Source of the DNA: Chondrocystis sp. NIES-4102
Lineage (GTDB): Bacteria > Cyanobacteriota > Cyanobacteriia > Cyanobacteriales > Xenococcaceae
Reading direction: 5' to 3'
NCBI GenBank assembly: GCA_002368355.1
Contig: AP018281.1
Span: 3,224,001 to 3,288,000, forward strand
Length of the DNA stretch: 64,000 nt
The notes under the pieces are model-generated. The model saw nothing but the letters and a program-made list of their open reading frames with translations. It did no database searches and had not been told where the DNA came from. A program made the position numbers and the translations under genes. Shown in pieces: positions 38,013-47,896 of the stretch. How positions within the stretch are numbered: the stretch's first letter is position 1; each line of letters begins with the position of its first letter.

Positions 38013-39641
38013 TTGAATTATTCTAAATTCGATGTTGTAGTAGTAGGTTCGGGAGCAGCAGGGCTTTACGGGGCATTATGTATCCCAAAAGGGTTAAAAG
38101 TTGCTCTAATTACTAAAGATATGCTGAATACAGGAGCAAGTGACTGGGCGCAGGGGGGTATTGCTGCTGCAATTAGTACTGATGATTCACCGCAATTACA
38201 TTTAGAAGATACTTTAAAAGCTGGGGCGGGATTATGCGATCGCCAAGCTGTAGAGTTTTTAGTTGAAAATGCTGCTGATTCAATTCAATCTTTGGTGGAA
38301 ATGGGTGTGGCTTTTGATCGACACCAAAGTCAGTTATCTATGACTTTAGAAGCTGCCCATTCTCGTCCACGAGTACTTCATGCAGCCGATACTACAGGTC
38401 GGGCAATTGTAGCAACTTTAGCTCAACAAGTATTACAGCGCGAGAACATTGAGGTTATATCTCAAGCATTTGCTTTAAAATTATGGATTAATGAAGAGAC
38501 GGGCAAATGTCAGGGAATTAGTGTATTAAAAGATCATGCCATTACTTGGATACAAGCTTCAGCCACAATTTTGGCTACGGGGGGTGCAGGACAAGTCTTT
38601 GCTCAAACTACTAATCCTGCGGTAAGTACGGGGGATGGTGTAGCGATCGCTTGGCGCAGTGGTGCAATTATTAGAGATGCAGAATTTGTACAGTTTCATC
38701 CTACAGCATTAACTGTTCCTGGTGCGCCTAGATTTTTAATTAGCGAAGCAGTTAGAGGAGAGGGAGCGCACTTAATTGATCAACAAGGAAGACGTTTTGC
38801 TTTTGATTATCATCCAGATGGCGAATTAGCCCCTAGAGATGTAGTTAGTAGGGCTATCTTTACCCATCTGGCAAAGACTGGGGAAAGCCAAGTTTATCTA
38901 GATTTAAGACCAATTGAACCTGAAAAAATTCGTTACCGTTTCCCTAATATTATTCGTGTCTGCCAACATTGGAATGTGGATTTATTTACTAAACCAATTC
39001 CCGTAACTCCTGCTGCTCATTATTGGATGGGGGGAATTGCTGTAGATACTAAAAATAAAACGTCGATTTCTGGGCTATATGCTGTTGGTGAAACTGCTAG
39101 TACAGGAGTACATGGGGCTAATCGTCTGGCGAGTAATTCTTTGCTTGAATGTGTTGTATATGCTTCACAGCTTGCTAAATTAGAAGTGGATGAGGAAGAA
39201 AAAATCACGCCAAGTGAGACTTTGACTGTTACTGATAATTGGGTTGAGCATTTAGAATTAGTCAACTCAATTAAAAATCAACTTCCTGATCTTATGTGGC
39301 ATAGTGCAGGAATATGTCGGACTCAAGTAGTTTTAGATTCAGCGATCGCTACTGTTATTGAATGGCGATCGCAATTACTTAGTTTACCTCTTAATCAATA
39401 TGTCCTCAATTTGTTACCACAACAAGCTATTGAGTTTAATTCTGTTGAGGCAGAATCTCAATTAAAACTATATGCAGAAACTCTAAATTTACTTGATATT
39501 GCTTATCTGATTCTCAAAAGTGCTGCATTTCGCACCGAAAGCCGAGGTGGACACTATAGAACGGATTATCCTAATACTTTAGCAGCTTGGTCAAAACATA
39601 CTATCATTCAAGGAAATAATCTTAGTTGTGTTGATATTTAG
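38013..39641 (+). CDS. nadB: L-aspartate oxidase NadB
   Basis: NadB is an FAD enzyme that oxidises L-aspartate to iminoaspartate, the first step of NAD synthesis. The 542-aa product begins with the FAD-binding VVVVGSGAAGLYGALC and has SDWAQGGIAAA, FVQFHPTAL, the substrate-domain EAVRGEGAHL, the catalytic-region PRDVVSRAI and ALYAVGE-type closing block (GLYAVGETASTGVHGANRLASNSLLE is the run in question). It starts at a TTG: the only upstream in-frame ATG (37995) meets a TAA after two more codons. A rare start codon suggests low expression. It stands alone, after a small hairpin CGTCTT/AAGACG near 37918. Confidence 0.94.
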   Translation: MNYSKFDVVVVGSGAAGLYGALCIPKGLKVALITKDMLNTGASDWAQGGIAAAISTDDSPQLHLEDTLKAGAGLCDRQAVEFLVENAADSIQSLVEMGVAFDRHQSQLSMTLEAAHSRPRVLHAADTTGRAIVATLAQQVLQRENIEVISQAFALKLWINEETGKCQGISVLKDHAITWIQASATILATGGAGQVFAQTTNPAVSTGDGVAIAWRSGAIIRDAEFVQFHPTALTVPGAPRFLISEAVRGEGAHLIDQQGRRFAFDYHPDGELAPRDVVSRAIFTHLAKTGESQVYLDLRPIEPEKIRYRFPNIIRVCQHWNVDLFTKPIPVTPAAHYWMGGIAVDTKNKTSISGLYAVGETASTGVHGANRLASNSLLECVVYASQLAKLEVDEEEKITPSETLTVTDNWVEHLELVNSIKNQLPDLMWHSAGICRTQVVLDSAIATVIEWRSQLLSLPLNQYVLNLLPQQAIEFNSVEAESQLKLYAETLNLLDIAYLILKSAAFRTESRGGHYRTDYPNTLAAWSKHTIIQGNNLSCVDI

Positions 39642-40010
39642 TTGCTTTTAGGGTTAGTTTATTTTGTACCGTAGGCAATTAGGGGTCAGGTAGTAGGCGC
39701 GGAAAGCGTCGTCACGCACGCTCTTGAGGTCGCCAAAGCGCGAACGTGACGATAGTAGGTAGTAGGTAGTAGGTAGTAGATAGTAGATAGTAGGTAGTAG
39801 GTAGTAGGTAGTAGGTAGTAGGTAGTAGGTAGGAGTCAGGAGAAGCTAAAAGCTAAAAGCTAATAATTAAAAGCTAATAACTAAAAAGCAAAGAGATTTT
39901 ATCATCCATCATGATTATTGCTATTTAGGTTTGTCCACCCTACTTTCTGTTTTTACTAGTTAAAGGGCGGATAACGATGTCTTGTTGCTATATGTATCAG
40001 TACACCTATA
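39642..40010. repeat. Hairpin element copy 4 with TAGTAGG and AGCTAAA heptamer arrays
   Basis: The hairpin element (39695-39754, reverse orientation relative to copies 1-3) is followed by 11 perfect or one-mismatch units of TAGTAGG/TAGTAGA (39753-39829). Period-7 units of AGCTAAA/AGCTAAT (39844-39885) come next. The same three modules occur in mirrored order at 24.8-25.2 kb. Non-coding. Confidence 0.88.
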
Positions 40011-42983
40011 TTATTGGCAATTAGAGGCTAGAGGATCAGTAGCTACTAATTCAATTTCTCCTGATGGGGATTTAATTAAGGTATCTGCGATCGCAATTGT
40101 GTTGGGTTGTGACTTTTTAGGAAGTTGTGTGAGATTACCATTGTTTGAGTTGATAAAAGCGTTTTGAGTAGTAATTGGGCAAGCTACTGTATTTACGGGT
40201 GTGATAGTAGCGATTTGTTCTGGTAAAATACTTGAAGGTAATTGTTGTTCTAATTTCGATGGTTTAATTACTACAGTTCCATCTGCACCTAATGGAGAAT
40301 TATCATCACCTGAAGGTAATTGTTCTTCTGATTTTGGTAGTTTAATCACTACACTACCATCTATACCTAGTTGAGAAGCAGCATCAATACTAGAAGATAA
40401 ATCAGTAAATAACACCTTAGTAGCAAGATCAATTTTACCGCCAGACCCTTCTACAGCATTAGCGAAAATATTAGAATTGTTACGCAGGGAAACTAGATCG
40501 TTGTTATTAATAGTGATATTACCACCATTACTATTGCTGTTTTTGGCTGAGGTACTAATCAAACTATTATTATCTAGCAAAAGATTATTAGAATTAATTT
40601 GAACATTACCACCCTGTGAAACTGTAGACTCAGAAAGTATTTGTCCATTATTAGTATTAATTTCTGCCACTTGTAAAGCGATCGCGCCTGCATTACCTGT
40701 TGCAGTTGCCGAAGCATTGATAGAGCCACGGTTAACTACATTTAACTCTGGAGTGGTTAAGTTAATGTTTCCGCCATTTCCTGCACCTTTGGTTAGAGTA
40801 CTGATAGTAGCATTTGATCCATCAATGGTGATTTTGCCTGGAGCATTAATATTAATCATACCTCCAGATTGAGCGTTAGCATCTGCATTGATACCTGTAG
40901 GATTATTGCCCCCAGTTTCCCTAATATCGATGGAATTGGCGTTAATTTCAATTGTTCCTGGTTTGCCTGTACCTGGATCTTTATTAGCGTTGCGAGTGGA
41001 AAAGTTTGATACTGAAATAGTACCGCCATCAGTAACTTTTAATCCTTCGGTACTGATTTTAATATTACCAGCATTACCAGAGCCTACTATGGCATTACTT
41101 AAAATACCACTATTACCCTCAGTTGTAGTTCCTGTTACTTCTATTTGTTTGGCATTTATGGTTAGATTACCTGCATTACCATTTCCTGCACCCACAGTAG
41201 CAGAACTAATTTGCCCACCATTAGTTACAGTTAGGTTATCTGTATTTAAAATTAAATTTCCACTATCTCCACCATTGACTCCAACAGTATTAATTAAACC
41301 TGTATTTAAATTGACATTTTTACTTTGAATATCTATATTGCCACCATTGCCTAAAGATAAACTTCTTGTAGAAATTGCTGCGAAATTATTAACTGTCAGA
41401 TTTTCAGCTTTAATATTAATATTGCCACCATCACCTAATTGTTCCTGGGTATACTCTAAACCTGAAGTATTTAGAATACCTGTAATATAATCTTCGGGTT
41501 TAGTCGCATTAGTAACAGTAATATTCTTAGATTCAATATTGATTTCTCCAGCTTGTCCTGTACCATTTGTAGAAGCAGTGATTTGTCCAGAATCTGCAAC
41601 AGTTAAACTATCGGATTTAATGTTAAGTACTCCACCTTTACCTGTTCCTTCATTACCGACTGCAATAAAAGGACTATATATGAAATCATCGACTCTATCG
41701 AAATCGCTTACTTTGATTAAGTTAGCATTTAAATTAATTGTTCCACCTTGGCTACTTCCATAACTAGATGAGGCGATCGCAGCACCTTTTACAACGTTTA
41801 CTGTCTCTGCATTTATATTAAGTAAACCGCCTTTTCCAATATCTCCAGAATCTATAATTATGGAGCTACTATAATTATTTCCGCTTCCGATAATATCTAC
41901 TTTACTAGCGTTAATATTTATTGTGCCACCATCTCCTTCGCCATTGGTAGAAGCACTAATCATACCCCCTTGATCTATATTTAAATGATTAGCATTAATG
42001 TTAATCGTACCGCCAAGTTGAGTAGAAGTTTCAGTATTATCGGTGCTAATAAAGCTAGGAAAAGGAATAGCAGATTCTCCCATCACTGTTAAAGTTTCTT
42101 TGGCATCTAGATTAATAGTTGCAGGAAGATTATCAAATTCACTTAGAGCAATTATGGCACTTCCATCACTAAGGGAGATATTTTTAGCTGTAGCGTTAAT
42201 TATTCCTTGATCTGGTGCATCTATACTAGCAGCATTGATTAAATTAAGATCGCCAAAACTCGTTACTTGCTCTAAATTAAAACCATTATCTGTAAAACCA
42301 ACTTCACCACTGGTTACTGCTGCTAAATTTATTTGAGAACTAGTTATATTGCCACCATCTAAATTAAAGTTTCCTGCAATTAAATTAATAGCTGAATTAG
42401 TTAAGCCTGTAGGTTTGTCGGTAACATCTGGGGCGTAAAAGTCATTAAAGAATAAATTATTTCCAGTACCGTTAACAGTAATTGATCCTGGTTCTCCTCC
42501 AAGTTGTACACCTGTGGGTAAAGATACTGTAAGGATAGAATTTTCAGGGGTAACGGCGTTAAATTCACTACCATCGGCAAATTTGACACTCGATGCTGTA
42601 GTGGCTGTAAAAGTACCACCAATATTGAGAGAAGCATTTTCACCAAAGATAATGCCATTGGGGTTAATTAGAAAAAGATTAGCATCGCCAACAGCACTAA
42701 TAAGTCCATCGATATCGGATACATTACTTCCTGTAACACGACTAAGGATATTAACGATATCAGCAGCATTATTAAATACCGCCTCACTACCAGTGGGTAA
42801 AGAAAATTCTTCAAAACTATGAAAAAGATTACTCCCTGACTGAGTACCACCTGTTATTGTATGGGTTTGATTTTCTGTATTAACAACAGAAGGAGTAACG
42901 ATAGTTGTATCTGGAACAATTTGTGCAGTCGCAACTTGGGGGATGCTAATTAAACTCAATAAAAATACTAAATTCTTTTTCAT
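40011..42983 (-). CDS. Two-partner secretion exoprotein (TpsA, filamentous haemagglutinin type)
   Basis: The 990-aa protein starts with a signal peptide (cleavage ATA-Q near residue 20). The TPS haemagglutination-activity domain follows (about 30-190), with SRVTGSNVSDIDGLIS and LFLINPNGIIFGENASLN, the NPNG-I hallmarks recognised by the TpsB transporter. The rest (about 190-930) is a right-handed beta-helix of degenerate repeats rich in NIN, GNAGNI and GGNI motifs. The C-terminal part has the cyanobacterial-type Ala-Cys-Pro and final Cys-Gln. It should be exported to the cell surface. The transporter gene lies 63 bp upstream but is interrupted by a stop codon. Confidence 0.92.
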   Translation of the reverse strand: MKKNLVFLLSLISIPQVATAQIVPDTTIVTPSVVNTENQTHTITGGTQSGSNLFHSFEEFSLPTGSEAVFNNAADIVNILSRVTGSNVSDIDGLISAVGDANLFLINPNGIIFGENASLNIGGTFTATTASSVKFADGSEFNAVTPENSILTVSLPTGVQLGGEPGSITVNGTGNNLFFNDFYAPDVTDKPTGLTNSAINLIAGNFNLDGGNITSSQINLAAVTSGEVGFTDNGFNLEQVTSFGDLNLINAASIDAPDQGIINATAKNISLSDGSAIIALSEFDNLPATINLDAKETLTVMGESAIPFPSFISTDNTETSTQLGGTININANHLNIDQGGMISASTNGEGDGGTININASKVDIIGSGNNYSSSIIIDSGDIGKGGLLNINAETVNVVKGAAIASSSYGSSQGGTINLNANLIKVSDFDRVDDFIYSPFIAVGNEGTGKGGVLNIKSDSLTVADSGQITASTNGTGQAGEINIESKNITVTNATKPEDYITGILNTSGLEYTQEQLGDGGNINIKAENLTVNNFAAISTRSLSLGNGGNIDIQSKNVNLNTGLINTVGVNGGDSGNLILNTDNLTVTNGGQISSATVGAGNGNAGNLTINAKQIEVTGTTTEGNSGILSNAIVGSGNAGNIKISTEGLKVTDGGTISVSNFSTRNANKDPGTGKPGTIEINANSIDIRETGGNNPTGINADANAQSGGMININAPGKITIDGSNATISTLTKGAGNGGNINLTTPELNVVNRGSINASATATGNAGAIALQVAEINTNNGQILSESTVSQGGNVQINSNNLLLDNNSLISTSAKNSNSNGGNITINNNDLVSLRNNSNIFANAVEGSGGKIDLATKVLFTDLSSSIDAASQLGIDGSVVIKLPKSEEQLPSGDDNSPLGADGTVVIKPSKLEQQLPSSILPEQIATITPVNTVACPITTQNAFINSNNGNLTQLPKKSQPNTIAIADTLIKSPSGEIELVATDPLASNCQ

Positions 42984-43046
42984 GGTTTTAGTAGAGATAA
43001 ATCTGCGTGTAGATAATCCTAATTAGAATTGTTGACTTTAAAATAT

Positions 43047-44645
43047 TTAGAACCCGTATTTGAAGTTAAAAGTGACAGGTTGATTGTCTGCATCAACGTC
43101 TTGTAAAGGAATACCCCAATCAAGTCTGGCTTTAAGGCGATCGCCAAATGCTGCAAAGTTTAAACCTAAACCCACTGATACTAAGGAGTTGGTGTTTAAA
43201 TTTAAATTGTCATCATCGTTCCAAACACTACCATAGTCAATAAACGGGGCAATTTGAAGCAAACCATCGATTTTTTGCCATTTAGCCACGGGAACTCTTG
43301 TTTCTGCCGATAAGACTAAGGCGTTATCACCTAACAGCAGATCTCGACGATATCCTCTAACTGTATTGCTACCACCTAGGCGAAACTGTTCTAGAGATAC
43401 TATTGCAGAGGGTGATAGCTGTAGATCTCCGCGTAAGATTAGAGGAAAGTTATCATTTAAGTTGCGTACATACTGAGTTTGACCAAGCCAGTTAAAAAAC
43501 TTGCCATCAGGTAAATTATTATTAGTTACAGTGGCATCAAAAGCGTCAATTCCTAAACTAAACTGCGATCGCGCTGCTAAAATACTCTTGTCACCACGAT
43601 TAGTATAATTTTGAGCAAAACGTAGGGCTGTTACATTGGTATTTCCTTGCTCATCCGCACCTAAAGCTAGTGCAAAAGGGGAATTTAGTAATGTTGTTTC
43701 GCTGTGCTGGCGAGTTAGCTGGAAAGATAAATTCAATTTATCGTTATTTTTCGCAAAAATATCTTGAGCTAGCCCTAAACTCCAAAAGTTTGATTTACTC
43801 TTAATATCTAATGGATTAAATATTTCTTCAATTACATCGTTATTATTGAAACCATAGTTAAAACTAATTTTACCTCGATTACTGTAGGGTAACTGATATC
43901 CAAAATCAACACTATCAGAACCTTTGGAATTAAAATAACCAACGCTGATACTATCACCAACACCTAAAAGATTTAAATGCTTAAGTTTAGTACCACGGCT
44001 AAAAGTACCCGTTGCAGGAGATTTTTGGTTATTAAGTTCTAATCCAATATTTTACGGTTTAGCTTCAGTTACAGTAATATCTAAGATGCTCTCACCTGGC
44101 TTATTTCCTACTGCAAGTTCAGCAGAAACGTCTTGAATTAAGGGATCTTGGCGTAAGACATAGAGTTGATCTTTTAATTGTTCAGCTTGTAGGGGAGTTT
44201 CTAATTTACCAAGGCGAGCGCGTACATATTTTTCTGATAAGTGAGATAAACCATTTACTCTTATTTCCCCTATCCCTCCTTCTAACACTATTATATTTAC
44301 CTTGCCATTTTTAATTTTTTGAGGTGGAATATAAGCCCCACTGTTGGGATATCCTTTATTGATATAAAGTTGCGAAATTTCCTGTTTAAGTTGATTGAGT
44401 TGTTGATAATTTAAAGTTCTTCCTTGATATTTTTTTGCCAACTGCTTAATTTCTGGCTGCAAAATACTATTACCTGTAATCTCTATTTTACGAGCCTTAA
44501 AATTAACTTCTTTATTGATAGACTCTTCTAGTTTTGTTGCCGTGGAAATTTGCCCCGTAGTTTCTTGGCTTAATCCTGGATTACTGAGTAATAAATCTAT
44601 TGTTAATAAGGCACAGGTAGTCAAAATTAAACTTTTACAAGTCAT
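43047..44645 (-). pseudogene. TpsB outer-membrane transporter (ShlB/FhaC type) with one in-frame stop
   Basis: Read through, the frame encodes about 531 residues, close to the family's ~550. The first 197 codons give a signal peptide and the POTRA domains (KIEITGNSIL, GYPNSGAYIPPQKIKNGKV, VTEAKP). A TAA at 44054-44052 follows VTEAKP, and the same frame continues without shift as NIGLELNNQKSPATGTFSRG, the start of the beta-barrel. It runs to the normal end QPVTFNFKYGF with the VRGYR motif of the plug loop. A single CAA-to-TAA change would explain it. No other disruption is seen. It may be a recent pseudogene, a sequencing error or read-through. Confidence 0.85.
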
Positions 44646-45112
44646 AAATTATCCAAAATTTATTCATAGCTAATCCAGACTTATTTTAAAATTCTAATGT
44701 TTTAGTAACCTGAGTATATTCAACTATCTTTCATTGAGAAATTATTATTATTAAGATATGTAAATAATTTAGTAAAAGACTAAAAAAAATAAATGATTGT
44801 TACAAAAATATCAGAATAAATTAACATTTGTATTTTATGTACTGAGATTGATAAACAATTAATCTGTTACTTAATAATTAATAAAGATGTTAAATTAATC
44901 TAATTGAGATACTTAAAATCATTGAGGGTAATTAGTACCTAAATAGAATTAAATATATATAGTGGAGAAAAAGTTAGAAGCAAGGGTGTAATTCAAATAC
45001 ACATAAACATAGTCCAAATCACGACAAACCACTTGGTATTCTGACCCTAGAAGCAGGACAATATTAATAGTCTTCTTTAATCACATCTAAAAAGTATTAA
45101 TTAAAATTATTT
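44646..45112. other. Divergent AT-rich spacer between tpsB and lepB
   Basis: About 470 bp without a gene. It should carry the promoters of the TPS operon (minus) and lepB (plus). I see no hairpin, repeat family member or convincing promoter. Confidence 0.5.
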
Positions 45113-45664
45113 ATGTCAGCAACTGAAAATAAAGCTAATTTACGGCGCAACCTCAAAGAAAATGGATCTACAGTAATCATCGCCTTACTATTAGCCTTTT
45201 TAATTAGAGTTTTTATAGCTGAACCTCGTTATATTCCCTCCGAGTCCATGTTTCCCACTCTAGAAACTGGCGATCGCTTGGTAGTAGAAAAAGTTGCCTA
45301 TAAATTTCATCCCCCAAATAAGGGAGACATTATTGTTTTTGAACCACCCGCACCCTTAAGACTTTTAGGTTACGAAAAAAATCAAGCCTTTATCAAAAGA
45401 GCGATCGCTACAGGGGGAGAAACTGTTGCTATTAAAGATGGTGTTGTCTATATAAATAATCAACCTTTATCTGAGGACTATATTGCTGCGCCACCAGAGT
45501 ATGAATTGATGCCTGTAACAGTGCCAGCAGGACAATTATTTGTTATGGGAGATAACCGCAACAACAGCAATGATTCTCATATTTGGGGATTTTTGCCCAC
45601 AGAGAACGTTATCGGTCATGCTATCTTACGTTTTTGGCCACTAAATAGGATAGGAACAGTTTAG
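45113..45664 (+). CDS. lepB: Signal peptidase I
   Basis: This membrane serine/lysine protease removes signal peptides from exported proteins. The 183-aa product has one N-terminal anchor (about 20-34: TVIIALLLAFLIRVF) and the catalytic Ser45 in PSESMFPTL. The Lys95 general base lies in FIKRAIATGGE, and the GDNRNNSNDSHIWGFLP box is present. The short single-anchor form is the usual cyanobacterial type. It stands alone on the plus strand. An inverted repeat of nine bases begins over its stop codon. Confidence 0.95.
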   Translation: MSATENKANLRRNLKENGSTVIIALLLAFLIRVFIAEPRYIPSESMFPTLETGDRLVVEKVAYKFHPPNKGDIIVFEPPAPLRLLGYEKNQAFIKRAIATGGETVAIKDGVVYINNQPLSEDYIAAPPEYELMPVTVPAGQLFVMGDNRNNSNDSHIWGFLPTENVIGHAILRFWPLNRIGTV

Positions 45665-45738
45665 ACCAGATTTTTAGATCTTGCTTTGATAACAAAGTCA
45701 AAAGTTGCAATTTGATACTTTTGCAAAACGGTCTAAAC
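45659..45738. promoter_or_regulatory. Large inverted repeat spanning the lepB stop codon
   Basis: GTTTAGACC (45659-45667) includes the lepB TAG stop and pairs perfectly with GGTCTAAAC (45730-45738). Inside, CTTTG/CAAAG and two TTGCAA palindromes give further stems, so the whole 80-bp spacer can fold. It may serve as a shared terminator for lepB and the convergent ferredoxin gene, though no T-run follows. Confidence 0.55.
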
Positions 45739-45769
45739 CACGTTTATATATTACATATCTTTACAATAG

Positions 45770-46087
45770 TTACTGCTTACCAAATTGTCTTTGATAAACA
45801 ATTTCTTCCTTATCCGACTCTAGCTTAATATCAGAACGAGGATATGCCACACACAACAAAGCATATCCCTCTGCTTGTAATTCTGGTGAAACACCCATAC
45901 CATCACTTTGTTCTACCTCCCCTGAAAGTATTTGAGCAGCACAAGTGGTACAAACTCCTGCACTACAGGAAAAAGGTAAATCGATACCTGCATCGAGAGC
46001 AGCGTTTAAAATACTTTGTGATGGGGGAACTTGAATAGTATGGGTTTGACCTTGGTGATTTATTTCAACAGTATAGGTGTTAGACAT
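45770..46087 (-). CDS. Plant-type [2Fe-2S] ferredoxin with C-terminal extension
   Basis: The 105-aa protein is a one-electron carrier. The cluster ligands are Cys41, Cys46, Cys49 (CSAGVCTTC) and Cys79 (ALLCVAYP). It differs from the photosynthetic PetF ferredoxin by a Met/Val-rich middle and a C-terminal tail ending IVYQRQFGKQ, a pattern known from a second cyanobacterial ferredoxin class of unclear partner. It is soluble. It is convergent with lepB and 130 bp downstream of the thioredoxin-like gene on the same strand. Confidence 0.92.
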   Translation of the reverse strand: MSNTYTVEINHQGQTHTIQVPPSQSILNAALDAGIDLPFSCSAGVCTTCAAQILSGEVEQSDGMGVSPELQAEGYALLCVAYPRSDIKLESDKEEIVYQRQFGKQ

Positions 46088-46219
46088 CTATCGAATAGGA
46101 ATTTTGCTAAACAAATTTAACTAAGATTTATTATCTTCTCACAATCTGATCTTTAATTAATCAATGCAGTCAGATTAGCAATGTTTAAAAATGTATGCTT
46201 TAACAATTCCAACTATTAT

Positions 46220-46528
46220 CTATATAGCCAAAATTCCTTGTAAGAGGGTGCGGAATTCACCTTTAGGATGACCACCCTTAACCTCGCCAATAATTTCAAA
46301 ATCAGCTTCGGGTGACTGACAAATAATATAGGTGGGCCAACCCATATCTTTTTTATCGGGGTATTGTGCCATTAAAATTTTACGATACTTACGGTAGGTA
46401 GCTGTATCTTGCATTTTTACATCGATAAAATCTAGATCTAATTCTTTGGCAACCTTAGCATCATAAAAAGACATTTTATGACACACCCCACAGTCTTCGG
46501 AAGAAAATTTAACTACTGCTTTAGTCAT
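46220..46528 (-). CDS. Thioredoxin-like protein with CGVC active site
   Basis: The 102-aa protein has a thioredoxin fold: strand VVKFSS, the redox motif Cys13-Gly-Val-Cys16 followed by HKM, the FIDVKMQD strand and the cis-Pro loop GWPTYI. The CGVC motif, an extended KYRKILMAQYPDKKDMGW helix-loop and the lack of the typical WAPWCGPC sequence distinguish it from housekeeping thioredoxin. The neighbouring ferredoxin gene on the same strand suggests a redox pair, but the 130-bp gap leaves this open. Confidence 0.85.
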   Translation of the reverse strand: MTKAVVKFSSEDCGVCHKMSFYDAKVAKELDLDFIDVKMQDTATYRKYRKILMAQYPDKKDMGWPTYIICQSPEADFEIIGEVKGGHPKGEFRTLLQGILAI

Positions 46529-46581
46529 GATTAATAACTGAAAATTTAAATGATTTTTAATAAAATTTTAAAGGATTATAA

Positions 46582-47739
46582 TTAAGAATTTACGAAAATT
46601 TCCTGAATTTTGCCAGCTTCAACTCCTAATATCTGTGAATTTTGTGTCCAATCATGGTTAAAAGAGTCTATGTGGGTGGTGGTAATAATAGTTTGAAAGC
46701 GATCGCCTATGACTTCTAAAAGTTGTTTTTGACGGTTGGGATCTAATTCTGCCAAAACATCGTCTAACAGTAATAGAGGCGGTTCTCCTACTATCTCTTC
46801 GATTAGTTTTAATTCAGCTAGCTTTAAGGCTAATACTAAAGTGCGTTGTTGTCCTTGAGAACCATAATAACGTGCAGGGGTTTTATTAATAGTAAATTCA
46901 ATTTCATCTCGGTGTATGCCTACTACACTTTTTCCTTGGAATTGTTCGGCAATACGACGCTGTTCTATTTTATTTAAAAAAGCTTGTTGGACTTTGCTTG
47001 CTTCGTCTTCTGTCCATTCGACGTTAGGCAAATAATTAATTTCTAAATGTTCATCCCCACTGATCCGCTTGTGCCAATATTGCGCGATAGGCGATAACCT
47101 AGCAATTACCCTCGCACGTCGTCGAGTTATCCTAGAACCTGCTGCTGCAAGTTGTTCATCCCATAGTTTTAATTGGGGTTCGTAGTCTTGAATAGTATTG
47201 GCATCTTCATCTAATGATTGCTGTGGCTGGGTACGTATTTGTTTTAATAGGGCATTACGCTGACGCAGCACTTGATTATATTGTTGTAGAATGCTGGCAT
47301 ATATCGGTTCTAATTGTATTAATAACCCATCAATCCAATTACGGCGAGAATCTGGCGCACCTCGAACTAAATCTAAATCGAGACTGGAAAATTGAACTGC
47401 ATTAAGTATGCCTAAAAAATCTAACTGACGACGAAGAGATTCTTGATTAATGGCAACGGTTCGTCTTCCCTGTTTACGCAAGGTAATACTAAGTTCACTT
47501 ACCCCATAAGCGCGTTCTACGGTGGCTACAATTTGACCAAGATCAGCAGTTTCTAAGACTAATTCGCGATCGCGACTGGTACGATGGCTTTTAAGGGTTG
47601 CTAGTAATTCTATCGCTTCTAATAAATTTGATTTTCCTTGGGCATTATTGCCTACTAAGATAGTTTTTCTGGCTGTAAATTCTATCGAGCGATCGCGATA
47701 ATTGCGAAATGAATGCAAATGTAGCCTTTTTAAATACAT
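46582..47739 (-). CDS. recF: DNA replication and repair protein RecF
   Basis: RecF is an SMC-like ATPase that loads RecA at gaps with RecO and RecR. The 385-aa product has Walker A GNNAQGKS (30-37), the signature YGSQGQQRTLVLALKLAEL, Walker B LLLLDDVLAELD and the final TTTHIDSF His loop. Length is normal. The start region YLKRLHLHSFRNYRD is typical. It is not next to dnaN or gyrB, as is common in cyanobacteria. hemJ lies upstream on the same strand, separated by 157 bp. Confidence 0.96.
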   Translation of the reverse strand: MYLKRLHLHSFRNYRDRSIEFTARKTILVGNNAQGKSNLLEAIELLATLKSHRTSRDRELVLETADLGQIVATVERAYGVSELSITLRKQGRRTVAINQESLRRQLDFLGILNAVQFSSLDLDLVRGAPDSRRNWIDGLLIQLEPIYASILQQYNQVLRQRNALLKQIRTQPQQSLDEDANTIQDYEPQLKLWDEQLAAAGSRITRRRARVIARLSPIAQYWHKRISGDEHLEINYLPNVEWTEDEASKVQQAFLNKIEQRRIAEQFQGKSVVGIHRDEIEFTINKTPARYYGSQGQQRTLVLALKLAELKLIEEIVGEPPLLLLDDVLAELDPNRQKQLLEVIGDRFQTIITTTHIDSFNHDWTQNSQILGVEAGKIQEIFVNS

Positions 47740-47823
47740 TGATTAATAGATAATTAATATTTGATATGTGAGGGTCAGCAACAGTCAAAATTGTTTTTTC
47801 TCTATTGCTCAACAAATCTATTA

Positions 47824-47869
47824 CTTGCATGAGTTTAAAGTACAATAATCAATTTTATGTTCATGCAAG
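47824..47869. promoter_or_regulatory. Perfect 9-bp inverted repeat between hemJ and recF
   Basis: CTTGCATGA (47824-47832) and TCATGCAAG (47861-47869) are perfect inverted repeats with a 28-base loop. No T-run follows on the minus strand. It may end the hemJ transcript or bind a regulator of recF; position alone cannot decide. Confidence 0.45.
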
Positions 47870-47896
47870 AGATTTATTAATTATCTATCATTAAAA

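Noticed and set aside
39982-40167. Plus-strand 61-aa frame opposite the end of TpsA
   Set aside because: Antisense to a conserved C-terminus, no ribosome binding site or family.
40888-41328. Plus-strand open frame opposite the TpsA gene
   Set aside because: It is Pro/Val/Leu-rich antisense of Gly/Asn repeats; TpsA has signal peptide and TPS domain.
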